A DNA stretch of 64,000 nucleotides from Gaeumannomyces sp. JS-464 (Eukaryota > Ascomycota > Sordariomycetes > Magnaporthales > Magnaporthaceae). Location: NCBI GenBank assembly GCA_002197995.1, contig NGZR01000001.1:2976001-3040000 (forward strand), in the 5' to 3' direction. A program made the position numbers and the translations under genes. The first letter of the stretch is position 1, and every line of letters begins with the position of its first letter. This document shows positions 1-10,240 of the stretch, piece after piece. Under the pieces are notes generated by a model. The model did no database searches. It saw nothing but the letters and a program-made list of their open reading frames with translations, and had not been told where the DNA came from.

Positions 1-2311
1 ATACGGCGATATATAATCGCTTTATATTCCGCAATTAATTATTACTTTAACCTTTTTCTTTTAATATTTTATCCGAAACGTTAATAAATCGTACGGTTAA
101 TTCGATTTTATTATCGCGAAGGTTTTTATTAATTTTCGCTTTTCATTTCGTGCTTTTCGCTTAAGTGGTTTTTTTTAATTTTTTAATAAAAAAAACGAGT
201 ATTATACGTTCGTTTTTTTATCCGGGTTAAACGGTACGTACGCCCGCGCGATTTTTTAATATTAAACTTTCGCTTTTTATGCTATATGTTTTTTACATTT
301 CGCAATTTCGCACTTCCCCTAATCGAGCGTTTTAATAACATATAATATCGGGTACCGCTCGCTAAGTTTAAAAACTGCGGTAAACTTATCGATCCGGGCT
401 GGTTTTACCGTGGCAATTGGAATGCTAAACGGGGCTTAACTTTAGGCTCGCTTTCCATTTTTCGTAGGAAAAAGTCGTATTTAAGCTTAAATCGTAAGTG
501 GAATTTGCATTTTTTATAAATGCATTTTGCTTAAAAAAGGTGCAAATGTTTAAAGCGTTTTAAATTAACGCTAAAGTAATCCTCGGATTTTAACGCAGCT
601 TTTTTTTAGCTCGTTTACGTCGTTAAACTGGTAGTTAACGTATTTAATTTCCTATTCGTTATTAAATTATAATAAAACTTAACCGTTATTTCCGTCCGTT
701 AAAATAGCGTGCATAACGGGCTATTTGGGTATTTTAAAACCTTAACGTTTTAAAAACACTTCGAAATATCGAAAAGCGTAAAAGCGCGTTAATTTTTCCA
801 GCTTGTTTAACTTTTACGGGCTATAAGTGCAAAGTTACGTCGTTTAAACCCTTTACTCGTTTTTAAAACTCGGCCGTTTTAAGGTTTTAACCATTTTAAT
901 TTATTCCCGCGTCGGTGTTTAAGTTTTCGCGTTTGTAAAAAAAGTAGGTTTAACCTATAAGCTTTTTTTATTAAATCCCGCCTTTTTTTAAATCGCTTAC
1001 TAAGGTTGCTCTTTTTTAAACCCTTTAAAAAACGGCGTTATCCTCCTTTTTCAAATCCGTAAAACCGGAAATAACACGTTGCTCGCCCTCGTTATCGTAC
1101 TTAAACTTTATAACTTTAAACATGCAAACGTTTTAAAGTTTTTAAGGATATTATCCGGTAACCTTTTTATCGAACTGGTATATAGCGTATAATTCTTATA
1201 ATAACACGTTTAATTAAATACCGCCCTAAAGTATGGTTTTTTTTATGTCGGGCTTTTTTATTCGTTAAAAGTTGGTTATTTAGCAGTTATTATTTCGTTA
1301 TAAGCAATTTGTTTTAATGTAGCCGGCTTAGCCGCATTTAAAACATTTCCCGTTTTGCGGGTTTTACTTTTGCTTTTTTTTATTACTTTTATTACTGGTA
1401 AGCGGCTCCCGTATTAAAATTCATAAAATTTAAATGCGTTTTGTAAATTGTAATAGGTTATTATTTGGCTTTTTTTTAATTAGTTTTATTATTTTATGCT
1501 ACATTTTTAAAACCATATTTTTTTTCCTGTTATTATTTATATAATTTATCGTTAATACGAACCGCGTTTTTAACGTAATCCGTAAAAAACTCGGGGCGAT
1601 TTTGCTTCGCGAATTTATTTTTTACGTTTTCGCGCAATCTGTTATAAAAGTGCAATATTAACGTAGCGTTACTTTAGTTAAACTTCGTGTTAATTCGTTA
1701 AAAGTTCGTTATATATTTGGTTATAAACCCTTATTATTTAAAAGCTAGTAGGTTTTTTTCGGCGATTCGGGTTTCGTCGATTATATTAAACATTTTTCCA
1801 ACTTTCCTTTTAAAGGTTTCGAAATTGGCGAAAATAAGTTGGGTGGTTTTTTAACTATTTTTATATTTTTAAAGTAATCGTTTTAGGTTAATTGGAACCA
1901 TTTTTTTACTTTGCCGTTTAATTTAATAATAGCGTAAACGACTTTTATTTTTTTTTTACGAAATGCTATTTGTAAAATTTAAAATAGCTTTTGCATTTAG
2001 TAAAAAACGTTTTAAATTTGCCGTTTTCCTTTTTATAAAGGTTTAAAAACGGGAATTTGTACGTTTGGATTGCGATAAGTGCTTTAAAAGATATTAACTT
2101 CGCAATAAGTTGCTTTATTTCGGTTTAGCTTTTGGCGATTTCGTTCGTTATAAGCTTAAAAAGGCTAGCCGTGTTAACGGTTTCGTTAAAGTCGTATTTA
2201 ACACCGTTAAAGGTAAAAACCGTGGTTTTTTTCCTTTTTAAGCTTTTTATTACTACTCGTTATAATTGCACTATCCTTTTTTAACGAGGTATTAAATAAA
2301 ATTAGTTAAAA
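1..2311 (-). mobile_element. Decayed Ty3/gypsy retrotransposon, gag side, continues off the left edge
   Basis: Read on the minus strand, 1560-1700 resembles a retrotransposon gag core (ILHFYNRLRENVKNKF, then AVRINDKLY), as in fungal gypsy gag. At about 1321-1372 there is a zinc knuckle of the form CFKCGxAGYIK, with a stop in place of one residue. The order LTR (2312-2719), gag, knuckle fits an element transcribed leftwards whose pol lies mostly outside the window. Stops are frequent, the DNA is very AT-rich and no long frame survives, so it cannot be active. A second copy lies at 30930-33600, with matching text around 1500-2010 and 32520-33240. Between 1 and 1300 I recognised no domain. Confidence 0.7.
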
Positions 2312-2719
2312 TGTTATAATTAAAGGTTTGCTTTTAAAGTAAAGCATTTCGAGGGTGGGAAAAATAGTATTACTAATACTAGTAAATAAAAAAACACGTA
2401 ATTTAAAAAAATAATTTAATTGCTTGCTTTAGGAAATGCTTAAAAGCTAATTTTAATTAATTAATGTTAAAGCTTTAATTAAAACTATTTAAAACAGTAA
2501 AAAATCCATTTTTTACATATACGTTGCCTTTTTTTTAATAGCTTTTAAATTTGTTACTTTGCTTACAAATTTACAAATCCCTTTGGATTTATCGCTTTTT
2601 TTATAAATCCACAAATCCTGCTTAAGTTACGTAACTTTACGTGTTTTAATGCGGGGTAAAAGCACCATTTAAAGCTTTTCCCGTTTTGCTATTTTAAGGT
2701 TTACATGCTAGTTGTAACA
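2312..2719 (-). repeat. Long terminal repeat (5' LTR of the leftmost gypsy element), 408 bp
   Basis: The ends form a short inverted repeat (TGTTATAA... and ...TTGTAACA on the plus strand), as LTRs do. It lies directly upstream of the minus-strand gag. A diverged copy in opposite orientation occurs at 12965-13419. Aligned stretches such as the box around GCGGGGTAAAAGCACC differ mainly by C/T and G/A changes. Confidence 0.7.
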
Positions 2720-2989
2720 ATTAATAGCAGTTAATTTTACAATTATTTTATATGTTGTAATATTAAAAAAACAGTTTATAAAAGTAATAAATATATTACC
2801 TAAAGGCTTAAAAGTTACCGTTTTTCAAAGCATTATACAATTGTTTTACTTTAACTAATTTAACAAGTGCTAAACTTTTAGGGTTTTATTTAGCAGTTAT
2901 TTTAACGTAACTGGTTTAAAGTTTGCAAAATTTTAAAACTTTTGCAATTATAAAACAACATTATAAATAATTTATACAATTTATTTATA
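2720..2989. other. AT-rich spacer, no gene seen
   Basis: Very AT-rich sequence between the gypsy LTR and the left TA of the pogo element. No open frame or recognisable motif. It ends at the TA dinucleotide (2988-2989) that serves as pogo target duplication. Confidence 0.6.
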
Positions 2990-3031
2990 ACGTAGTTTAC
3001 CACCGAGTGGCGCATACCACCGAGTGGCGCA
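2990..3031 (+). repeat. Left terminal inverted repeat of pogo element, doubled motif
   Basis: Two consecutive copies of ACCACCGAGTGGCGCA, the first within the inverted repeat proper. The right end (10201-10238, reverse complement) has a similar pair, ACCACCGAGTAACGCAC followed by TTACCGAATGGCGC. Doubling at both ends suggests paired transposase-binding sites; this is inference. Confidence 0.7.
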
Positions 3032-3205
3032 CTTACACCCGACCTCCGGTTAATCGACGCGCATGCCAACTTAACAACGCCAGGAATCCATTTAAACTAC
3101 TCGGAACTGTATACATCGGACATTTTTACTTCCTCCGAACAAATGCGCGCATTGTGTCCGGTTTTGCCGCAAGTGCCACATCGCCGACGAATCGCCGTCG
3201 CCTTT

Positions 3206-3375
3206 TGTTAAAGGTGGCCTGGAGTCACGTGGGTGGCAACTGGTGCCCCACAGCTTTAGGCCTATGCACTGGCCCTGGTATTTTGGCCTGCGCGCGCCCT
3301 AGCCCGCGATCCAGTAAAGTAGCCAAAAAACAATCACCAATCACTTCGGGTGCCTGTTATCGCGCACCTCCATCA
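3206..3375 (+). repeat. 5' LTR of the copia element (170 bp)
   Basis: Same length as the right LTR at 8419-8588. By direct comparison I count 12 differences, all transitions and no transversions or gaps (for example TGGAGTCACG against TAAAGTTACG). This pattern fits RIP-type mutation rather than ordinary ageing. Confidence 0.9.
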
Positions 3376-3397
3376 GGTTATAAGCCCTCGCGCTACC
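3376..3397 (+). other. Candidate primer-binding site of the copia element
   Basis: GGTTATAAGCCCTCGCGCTA starts immediately after the 5' LTR. Its complement resembles the D-stem to anticodon-loop part of a tRNA (TAGCGCGAGGGCTTATAACC), fitting priming by an internal half-tRNA as known for copia elements. Whether the tRNA is Ile(UAU) or a C-to-T changed Met(CAU) cannot be decided here. Confidence 0.5.
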
Positions 3398-3604
3398 GTT
3401 AACGATATCTCTGCCTAATTAGGAGAGATTAACGGTGCACGAGTTGTTTCCCGTTGCTTGCGTTTTCCCGCCGTGGATTACGGGCGAGGCGCAACAGTTA
3501 GAAAACCGTTAAACGACAATCAATAAAGCCGCGTTCGGCGCCGATTAGCAACCATAACAAAGCAACAACGATAACCCTTTTAGCGCCTAAAGGCACCATT
3601 TCCC

Positions 3605-3916
3605 TTGCAATCCAACGCCTTTATACGCGTTAAAAGTGCCAATAAAGTCGCCAAAATGGCGGAATACCGCGAAGTCGCAGTGAAGGTCCCGGACTTGCTA
3701 GGGCTTTCTAACCTGGAAATATGGAAGCGCACCATCCGGGTGCATTTAACCGCTTCCCGCAATATTTCCTTTATATTTGCTAACCCTCCGGCTAAGCCGG
3801 TTAAAGCGGAAAACTACAAAGCTGTACAGTTATGGGCTTTTAGGAGGACATTAACATGGTATTGCATCCGCAACAATATCGAAAAGGTAATTACGGACCT
3901 GGAAAAGGCCGGTTAG
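3605..3916 (+). pseudogene. copia gag remnant
   Basis: A frame of about 100 codons after the PBS. Its text (VPDLLGLSNLEIWKRTIRVHLTA) resembles the start of copia Gag (UBN2-type), where a short leader precedes a W-containing capsid helix. It is cut off by a TAG at 3914, and gag-like text continues only in pieces to about 4330. Function in an intact relative would be assembly of the virus-like particle. Confidence 0.6.
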
Positions 3917-4433
3917 GACCGCCCTAAAAACGACGAGGATTAGGACCCAAAGGCTTTTTGGGATAAGGTAGTTAGCACCATTGGAGTTACCGCTAACGGC
4001 CGTTTCGACGCTTTAATTAACGAACACTATAATTTCGGTGGAAAAGTTTAACGGTAACGTTAAAAAGTATACGAACCGCTGGCTATAAGTGAAGCAGGCC
4101 TTAAATTAGGCCAATATTAACATTCCGGATCGGATGCTTATAAGGAGCCTCGTTAACGGGCTTAGCGCCACTTACCCTTTTGCGGTGGCTATAGCTTTAG
4201 GGAGTTGTAAAGGCGAGCGCCGCACTCCCGCTAACTTTATTTCGAAAGTGCTCGAAAATACGGCGGTTATAAAGGCCTCGAAGTCGAGGGCTATAGCTAA
4301 CACCAATAAGAAGCCGGAGGGATTTTAGGAGCCGAGGCTTTGCAATAAAAAGGGTTGCACTATCGTTTCGCGTGCTCCTTACCACGATAGGTGCGGTAAG
4401 CATCACAAAGGCGGTAACGATAACTGCTGTCTT

Positions 4434-5228
4434 TTGCACCCTAAGCTCGAGGAGGCCTGGAAGGCTAAGTATCCGGAGCGGCGCTTCCAGCGAGGCAATA
4501 AGGCAATTAACGAGGCTATAGCCAACCCGAAAGCTGCCGATTATACTGGTGGTATGCCGGTTAATCGGGGCAGTGCCAGCCAATACAACATGGCCAATAC
4601 CGCTTTAAGCAATGTTAACAGTGCCCGTAACGCCGTAATAATCGATTCCGGCTCGTTTAAGCACCATTTTAACGATCGCAAGTGGTTTACCTCGCTAAAG
4701 AAGCACGAGGTCCCTTATAACGCTACCACGGCCAACGGCGGCGCCTAAGTTTCCGTTAAAAAGGGCACTGTTAAAATGCATTAGCGTAATAAGGCGGGCG
4801 TTACTACAGTTACCTTATAAGCAATCTTTACGCTTAAATCCCTTTTTAACCTTCTCAGCCTTAGCAAAATGCGCAAGGCAGGCTTAAAGGACGATTAAAC
4901 CGATTATTTCGTAATGCCCGACGATAAATGGTTAGGCAGCTACCAAATTAATAATAACGTACTAATTGCTAACGTTAACGTGCCCGTAAGCGCGCCCCCG
5001 GGCCTTATGGCCTTGGGCAACGCACCTAACGGAGGAGACCGACCGACGGAAGCTAACGCACCGATTACGATAAAGCGCCCGGTGCTTTACGTGATAATGC
5101 ATCGGCGCTTAATGCATGCTAATAAAGAGGCGGTAATAACGGCTTGCCGCGTTGCAGGCATTAAAATTAGCTATTTCGAAGCATTAAAACATACTTGTAA
5201 CGGCTGTTTGGAAAGCAAAGCGACCTAA
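4434..5228 (+). pseudogene. copia protease and pre-integrase zinc-binding remnants
   Basis: At about 4636-4700 the frame reads AVIIDSGSFKHHFND, the D-S-G active site of a retropepsin followed by the usual hydrophobic context. At 5100-5225 the text HRRLMHANKEAV...CNGCLESKAT gives the H-x(3-4)-H and C-x2-C ligands of the copia gag_pre-integrs domain. The two pieces are in separate frames broken by stops, so this is a broken polyprotein segment. Confidence 0.7.
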
Positions 5229-6400
5229 ATTATCGGTAATCGTTATTTCCACCGCACTACCCGCTTTTTGGGCCGTATTTACATGAATAATTAACCATTT
5301 CGCCTATTTTATACGGCGGATATAATTACGCCGTCCATATTACTAATAAGGCAATTACTTTTGGCTGGGTGATTTTTGCAGTTAGCAAAGCTAATACGGA
5401 AATCTTTACGAAGGTTTGTAACTGGATTAGCTATATTAAATTCCAGTTAGGCATTAAAATATAAGCAATCCATACGGACGGTAGCACGGAGTTTAACCCG
5501 GAAAAGCTAAGGGCCTATTGCACTGCTCGAAGCAAAGCTTGCGAGATTAGCCCGGCGCGATGCCCGGAAATAAATAGCATCGTTAAGCGTGCTAACCGTA
5601 CTATACTTAACGCGGCTCGCACCGGGATTAACGCCAACGGCTTGCATAAAAAGTACTGGGTATATGCTTTGCAAACAGCGAAAAAGGTGTTAAACTATAC
5701 CCCAAATACAGCTTTTGGCGGCAAAAAAAGCCCGCACGAGGCGTGGGTAAAGGCAATCGGCCTTAACGAGGAGTATTACCAACCACCAATCCGTACTTTC
5801 CGCATTTGGGGCGCGGTCGCCTGGGTGCTAATTAAAAACGGCAAACAGGCTAAAGCTAACAAATAGCCCTAAAGCAACGAGGGGCCGGCTTATAGGCTGG
5901 GAAAGCCTTTATAACGAGATTGCTAGTTAAGCCGGATGGTACTAACAAGGTTTTCGTTACCGTAACGCACGGATTAACGAGGGCGCTGGTAAACGCCGAA
6001 AGTCGCCCTATAACTTTGTTAAAAAGGCGATCACTATTAATGCGGTTAACGAGGCCGTTGTTAAAGACCTTTACTTTATAATGGGCATTTGGGTTTATAA
6101 TACTGGCTTAACTATTAATTCCACCGATAGTAACGATGGTAACACCGGTGCAACTGGCGATATTGCCGGCCCCGAAGGTGATAACGATTTATCGCTTGCG
6201 GAAAAAACCGGGGAAACCGAAGCGAAAAACGAGGAGCTTGCCGTTGCAAAGCCTAAAAAGCTTAAAAAGCCCGCCGGCCCGGGCATGCCAATACCCGAGG
6301 GAACTCCCGAGCTCGGCAACGAGGCGGTTACGGTGCCCGTAGCGCTTAAAAAAGGACTTGCAAAAAGCGGCCGCCGCCCCCGCCGAGTAACCGGCGATTA
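5229..6400 (+). pseudogene. copia integrase core and C-terminal region, decayed
   Basis: After the zinc site the frame continues through text like AIHTDGSTEFNPEKLRAYC (about 5467-5520), matching the second acidic block of integrase. It then gives YWVYALQTAKKVLNYTPNTAF and SPHEAW (5660-5745), typical of the post-core part of copia integrase. Stops at 5462 and 5864 and elsewhere break it. The tail (6081-6400) is a charged, low-complexity stretch that links integrase to RT in copia elements. Confidence 0.65.
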
Positions 6401-6468
6401 AGGGAGCGCTTAACGGCCTTTAAGCATTATGAAGTTCTAATACCAAAAACCTGCAAAAAAAGGAGCCC

Positions 6469-8275
6469 GTGAAGGCATTTACAACGGCTCGCTTCGAGCT
6501 TAAAAATATTAAAAAGGTGGCGGAAAAGGATCCGGGTAACCCTAAAAGCGCCGGAAACGACGAAAGCTTTCACAGCCTTAATACGGATATTAAGGCTGCC
6601 GAGGAAACTGCCCGAAAACGGGTTTTGCACTTGTTAACATTACGTACCCGGATACGATATTCGTTTTGCCCTAAAAGATCGGCGGCTTTTAAAATCCCCG
6701 ACCTCGCGCTTTTTAGCGTTGCTATAGTGCCGGGAACACCGTATATTTCGGCCTATTATTACGACGCGGTAAAGCACGAAACCGAGTACGAGCGATACTA
6801 TAAGCCAGCAATGCAAAAGCAGATTAATACGCTGCTCGAAAAGGGCACGTGGGTGCTAAAAAAATTGCCCCCGGGCGCTAAAGCACTGCCGGGCAAGTGG
6901 GTATACGTGCCTAAGCTAACGCTTAACGGCGCTTTTAAAGAGATTAAAGCGCGTTGGGTCGTTTGCGGCAATTACGACGATATTCCGGGCGAGGACAAAG
7001 TTGTAACGTACGCGGCAATCGCCTATGCAGCATTTACGAGGGTGTTTTTTGTGCTTGTGGCCGTTAACAACTTTAAATGCCGCTAGTTCGACTTCGTGGC
7101 TGCCTATTTTGGCGCCATCGTACTTAGCAACGTTATGGTATACGTACAGCAATTTTAGGGCATTCCGGTTAGGCAGAAAAGCTATTATTGCCGCTTAAAA
7201 AAGGCACTTTACGGCCTCCGCAAGTCGCCTTTATGGTGGTATTAAACGATTACTCCGGAGTTCGAAGCATTTGGCTTTAGGCCGATTTACCAAAACGTTT
7301 GCTTTTACCGCAAAAAGGAGACGGGCGCTATGCTGTTGCTTTACGTGGACGATTTCCAAATTGCCTCTCGTACGGTTACGGAAATTAAAACCATCGCTAA
7401 CGAGGTGGGTAGCCGGTTCGAGATAACCGCTTTGGGTAACGCAAAAACGTTCCTCGGCATGCAGGTTGTAAAGGATCGCTAGCGGAGAACTGTAAGCCTT
7501 TACTAACGCGATTATATTAATAAAATTATTACTAAATACGGACGGGAGGACCTTAAAGCAGTAAAAACGCCCTAGCCTTTTAGCTTTGTAATGCCGATCA
7601 CTTGGGACCCTTTCCCGCACGAGGAGGTTTTGCGCTACCAGTCGGAAATAGCGAGTATTAGCTACCTCGCTGGCATTACTCGCCTTAATATTACGTATAC
7701 CGTAAGGAGGTTGCAAAAAGTTAACGCCAATCCCGGCAACGAGCATTTGGCACTGCTAAAGCACTTTTAGCGTTACATTATTGGCACTAAAAAGCTCGCG
7801 CTTACCTTTGGTGGGCCTACTTATAGCGCCGAGGCGATAGGCCTAAAGGCTTACGGAAATGCCTCGTTCGCTAATTGCCTCCGTACGAGGGCATTTACAA
7901 GCGGCGTAATCGTTATGCTAGCGGGTGGTCCTGTTTACTAGCAATTAAAAAAGCAGACTTTTGTAACAACGTCGACGACGGAAGCGAAGTTCGTCAACCT
8001 CTTGCCAACGGGCCAGGCTTTGTTTTGGATTAAAGGCATTTTAAAGGAAACTGGATACCCTTAGCGAGAAACTCTCGTGGTGTATACGGACAGCGCTAAC
8101 GCCCAAACGACGGTGTTAAACCCGTTGGAATTAGCCCGCACCCGCATAATCGACCTCCGCTATAAGTGGGTAATCGATGCTGTAAAGCGTTAACTTTTCA
8201 CCCTTAAGCTAGTTGGCACGGCTAATATGAAGGCGGACGGTTTTACGAAAGGCCTAACGGCGGAAGGACAGGCGA
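6469..8275 (+). pseudogene. copia reverse transcriptase and RNase H, decayed
   Basis: KGTWVLKKLPPGAKALPGKWVY (6840-6905) and KARWVVCGNYDD (6950-6980) are the RVT_2 entry motifs. The catalytic YVDD is at 7342-7353 (LLLYVDDFQIAS), followed by GNAKTFLGMQVVKDR. RNase H follows with TYSAEAIGLKAYGNASFAN (7820-7870) and TSTTEAKFVNLLPTGQALFW (7970-8030). In-frame stops occur (for example 7084, 7159, 7483, 7768, 7939), several readable as CAG/TGG changed by one transition. The order RT then RNase H after integrase is diagnostic for Ty1/copia. Confidence 0.8.
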
Positions 8276-8418
8276 GGTTTGTTGTTCAACTGGGAATGCA
8301 GCAAATGCCGCAATAAACGGCTTACAAGAGAACCAGGGAAACACCACGGATTTGGAGGGTTACTACGTAAATGCGTGCTCGTAATGCTTTTAAAGCCGTT
8401 GCATGGCCTACGGGGGGG

Positions 8419-8588
8419 TGTTAAAGGTGGCCTAAAGTTACGTGGGTGGCAACTGGTGCCCCACAGCTTTAGGCCTATACACTGGCCCTGGTATTTTGGC
8501 CTGCGCGCGCTTTAGCCCGCGATCCAATAAAATAGCCAAGGAACAATTACCAATCACTTCGGGTGCCTGTTGTCGCGCACCTCCATCA
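8419..8588 (+). repeat. 3' LTR of the copia element (170 bp)
   Basis: Direct repeat of 3206-3375, preceded by a seven-base G run at 8412-8418. It ends CCATCA, after which the interrupted pogo sequence resumes (ATCGCGCATTTTTTAC). Confidence 0.9.
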
Positions 8589-8629
8589 CCCTCCTTTCCG
8601 GACCCCCCTAATCGCGCATTTTTTACTAT

Positions 8630-10074
8630 AGCTATTTATTTAGCTCTTTTTGGTTTAAAACATTTCGTACCTCGTTTATAGTAAGTAACCTTCCTAATCG
8701 AATACGTGTTTTTTTAGCCCTCCGGCGTTTGCTTAATGCTTCGTTCGCCTTTTTAAACGTAAACATTTCGGCTCGGAAAAGGGCCACCTTATGCATTATC
8801 GCTTTCGTCCTTTTTGCGATTTGGTTTACAACCGCCAGCATGGGTGTCGGAAAGCTGCTTCGGTAATTGGAAATTCGAATTTTAATGTGTTCGGACTGCG
8901 AAGTTGCTTCCCTGGCTGTTCGCGGCGTTTTAAAGGTTTAAAGTTCGGCGTTGCTTAAGGGCTTTTTCGGGGGCGTCGAAATTCGTAGCCTTACATCCAG
9001 CTTTTCCAAAATTAAATTCGGATTAAAAAGAGCAAAGCTAGCTTTTCGAAAACTTCCTCGAATATTTTCCTTAGTTATGGAGTTAAAAAATGCCGTTTTA
9101 AACGCCGAAAGGAACTCGACTTTGGTTACGTGGTTAACGTGTAACCTTATTAGGTTTTCGATTTGTTAACCGTACGCCCGCTTTATTAGGCCGAAATACT
9201 TAACGTTAAATGGCTAAAAAAAGTGAAACGAATACGGAGGTATGCAAAGCGTAACAATGTTATGTTTTTAGCAGTAAAGCTTAAAATCCGTCGAATGGTG
9301 GCTTTCGTGGCCGTCCAGCACTAATAAACGATAAAAGCCTTTTGCGCGCGATGCAATGTGTTTATCGAAATGCCGAATCCATTCCAAGCCGAGTTCGTTC
9401 GTAATTTACCCGTTAAAACTCGTTGCGATAACCCAATCGCGTAAAAGGTCGGTTTTTAAATACCAATTAGCCAAATGGTACTGCCTTTTAACGATAATAA
9501 AAAAAAGGACCGCCTAACCGTAATAGTTAACCTTTTGGATAATTATAGCCCATTCCCGGTTACTAAGCTGGATTAGCTTTGCTTTACCACGGCCTTCCGA
9601 CGTTGTAATAACCATAACGGCGGCGATTATGCCTATAAAAAAGCCGGTTTCGTCGAAATTGTAAATATCGTTATCCAAAATGCCATATTTGGCTATAGTG
9701 TTTCGCATAAAGTCGAACCACGCAAAAACGAGCTTGGGATTTTCGCATTTGGCCTTTTGGTAATCGTATTTTCGAATCCAACGCGTGCCGAGCTTTGCGC
9801 GGCGTTTAACGAACCTCGCGACCTAGTTGGTCCCGACGGTGCCCGCGTTGCGCTCGGCGAGCAATCGGTTGGCCATATCTTTAACACCAGAAAGCCGGGA
9901 AGGGAACGCGCGAAAATCCAGCTCGAGTATGTATTTAATAAGCGCCTTTTTTTCGGATTCCGTCAATTTCCGGTAATTAAGCATGCTGTCGCGTCGAGCA
10001 CATTGGCCAGCGCGTTAGTAACGCAGCGTGGTTTTAAAAACGTCGTAAATTTTAGCTGCCGAACGAACATTTAA
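8630..10074 (-). pseudogene. pogo/Fot1 transposase (DDE) remnant
   Basis: On the minus strand the frame gives YNFDETGFFIGIIAAVMV (about 9600-9665), the first catalytic block of the DDE_1/CENP-B-like transposases. This is followed by NREWAIIIQKVN and, at about 9303-9330, RLLVLDGHESHHS, the second catalytic Asp block. Further on, CIPPYSFHFFQPFNVKYFG is the third block; here Asn stands where Asp is usual (PLDV), as a G-to-A change would give. Several stops lie between blocks (after 9514 among others). The N-terminal HTH region lies towards 10070. The product would cut and paste the element at TA sites; this copy is dead as read. Confidence 0.8.
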
Positions 10075-10200
10075 CGTTAGATTGGATTGGATTGCCCGTA
10101 TAGCAAAAATAATTTTAACTTCGCTAAATGTCGACGCTATTTATGGTTGTTAAGGAATTAAAGTTGGAAGTGGGAAACGCGAGTCGCGATGGAAAACGCG

Positions 10201-10238
10201 CCATTCGGTAATGTGCGTTACTCGGTGGTAAACCACGT
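10201..10238 (-). repeat. Right terminal inverted repeat of pogo element
   Basis: The reverse complement begins ACGTGGTTTACCACCGAGT and matches the left end at 2990 with transition differences only in the first 22 bases. It is followed by TA (10239-10240). Confidence 0.8.
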
Positions 10239-10240
10239 TA

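Larger units (their letters stand above)
3206..8588 (+). mobile_element. Ty1/copia LTR retrotransposon with two LTRs, nested in the pogo element
   Basis: A 5383-bp element bounded by two 170-bp direct repeats that start TG and end CA. Inside, in copia order on the plus strand, are gag, a DSG protease, an HHCC pre-integrase zinc site, integrase, reverse transcriptase with YVDD and RNase H. The frames carry many stops, so it is inactive as read. Flanks CCTTT (3201-3205) and CCCTC (8589-8593) differ by two transitions and could be a mutated 5-bp target duplication. A run of G (8412-8418) just before the right LTR is the expected polypurine tract. The DNA is much richer in GC than the surrounding remnants, suggesting later arrival or less mutation. 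Confidence 0.9.
2990..10238 (-). mobile_element. pogo/Fot1-type (Tc1/mariner) DNA transposon, interrupted by a copia element
   Basis: The left end (ACGTAGTTTACCACCGAGT) and the reverse complement of the right end (ACGTGGTTTACCACCGAGT) form terminal inverted repeats. Both are flanked by TA (2988-2989 and 10239-10240), the target duplication of this superfamily. Subtracting the copia insertion and its 5-bp duplication leaves about 1.86 kb, the usual size of Fot1-like elements. The transposase remnant is on the minus strand. A second copy at 28613-30925 shares most of the sequence but is far more AT-rich. Near the left end the motif ACCACCGAGTGGCGCA occurs twice in tandem (about 3000-3031), and the right end also carries a doubled, more diverged version. 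Confidence 0.85.

Noticed and set aside
3007..3402. 131-codon plus-strand frame at the pogo left end
   Set aside because: Spans the transposon terminal repeat and the copia LTR, so it is not a gene.
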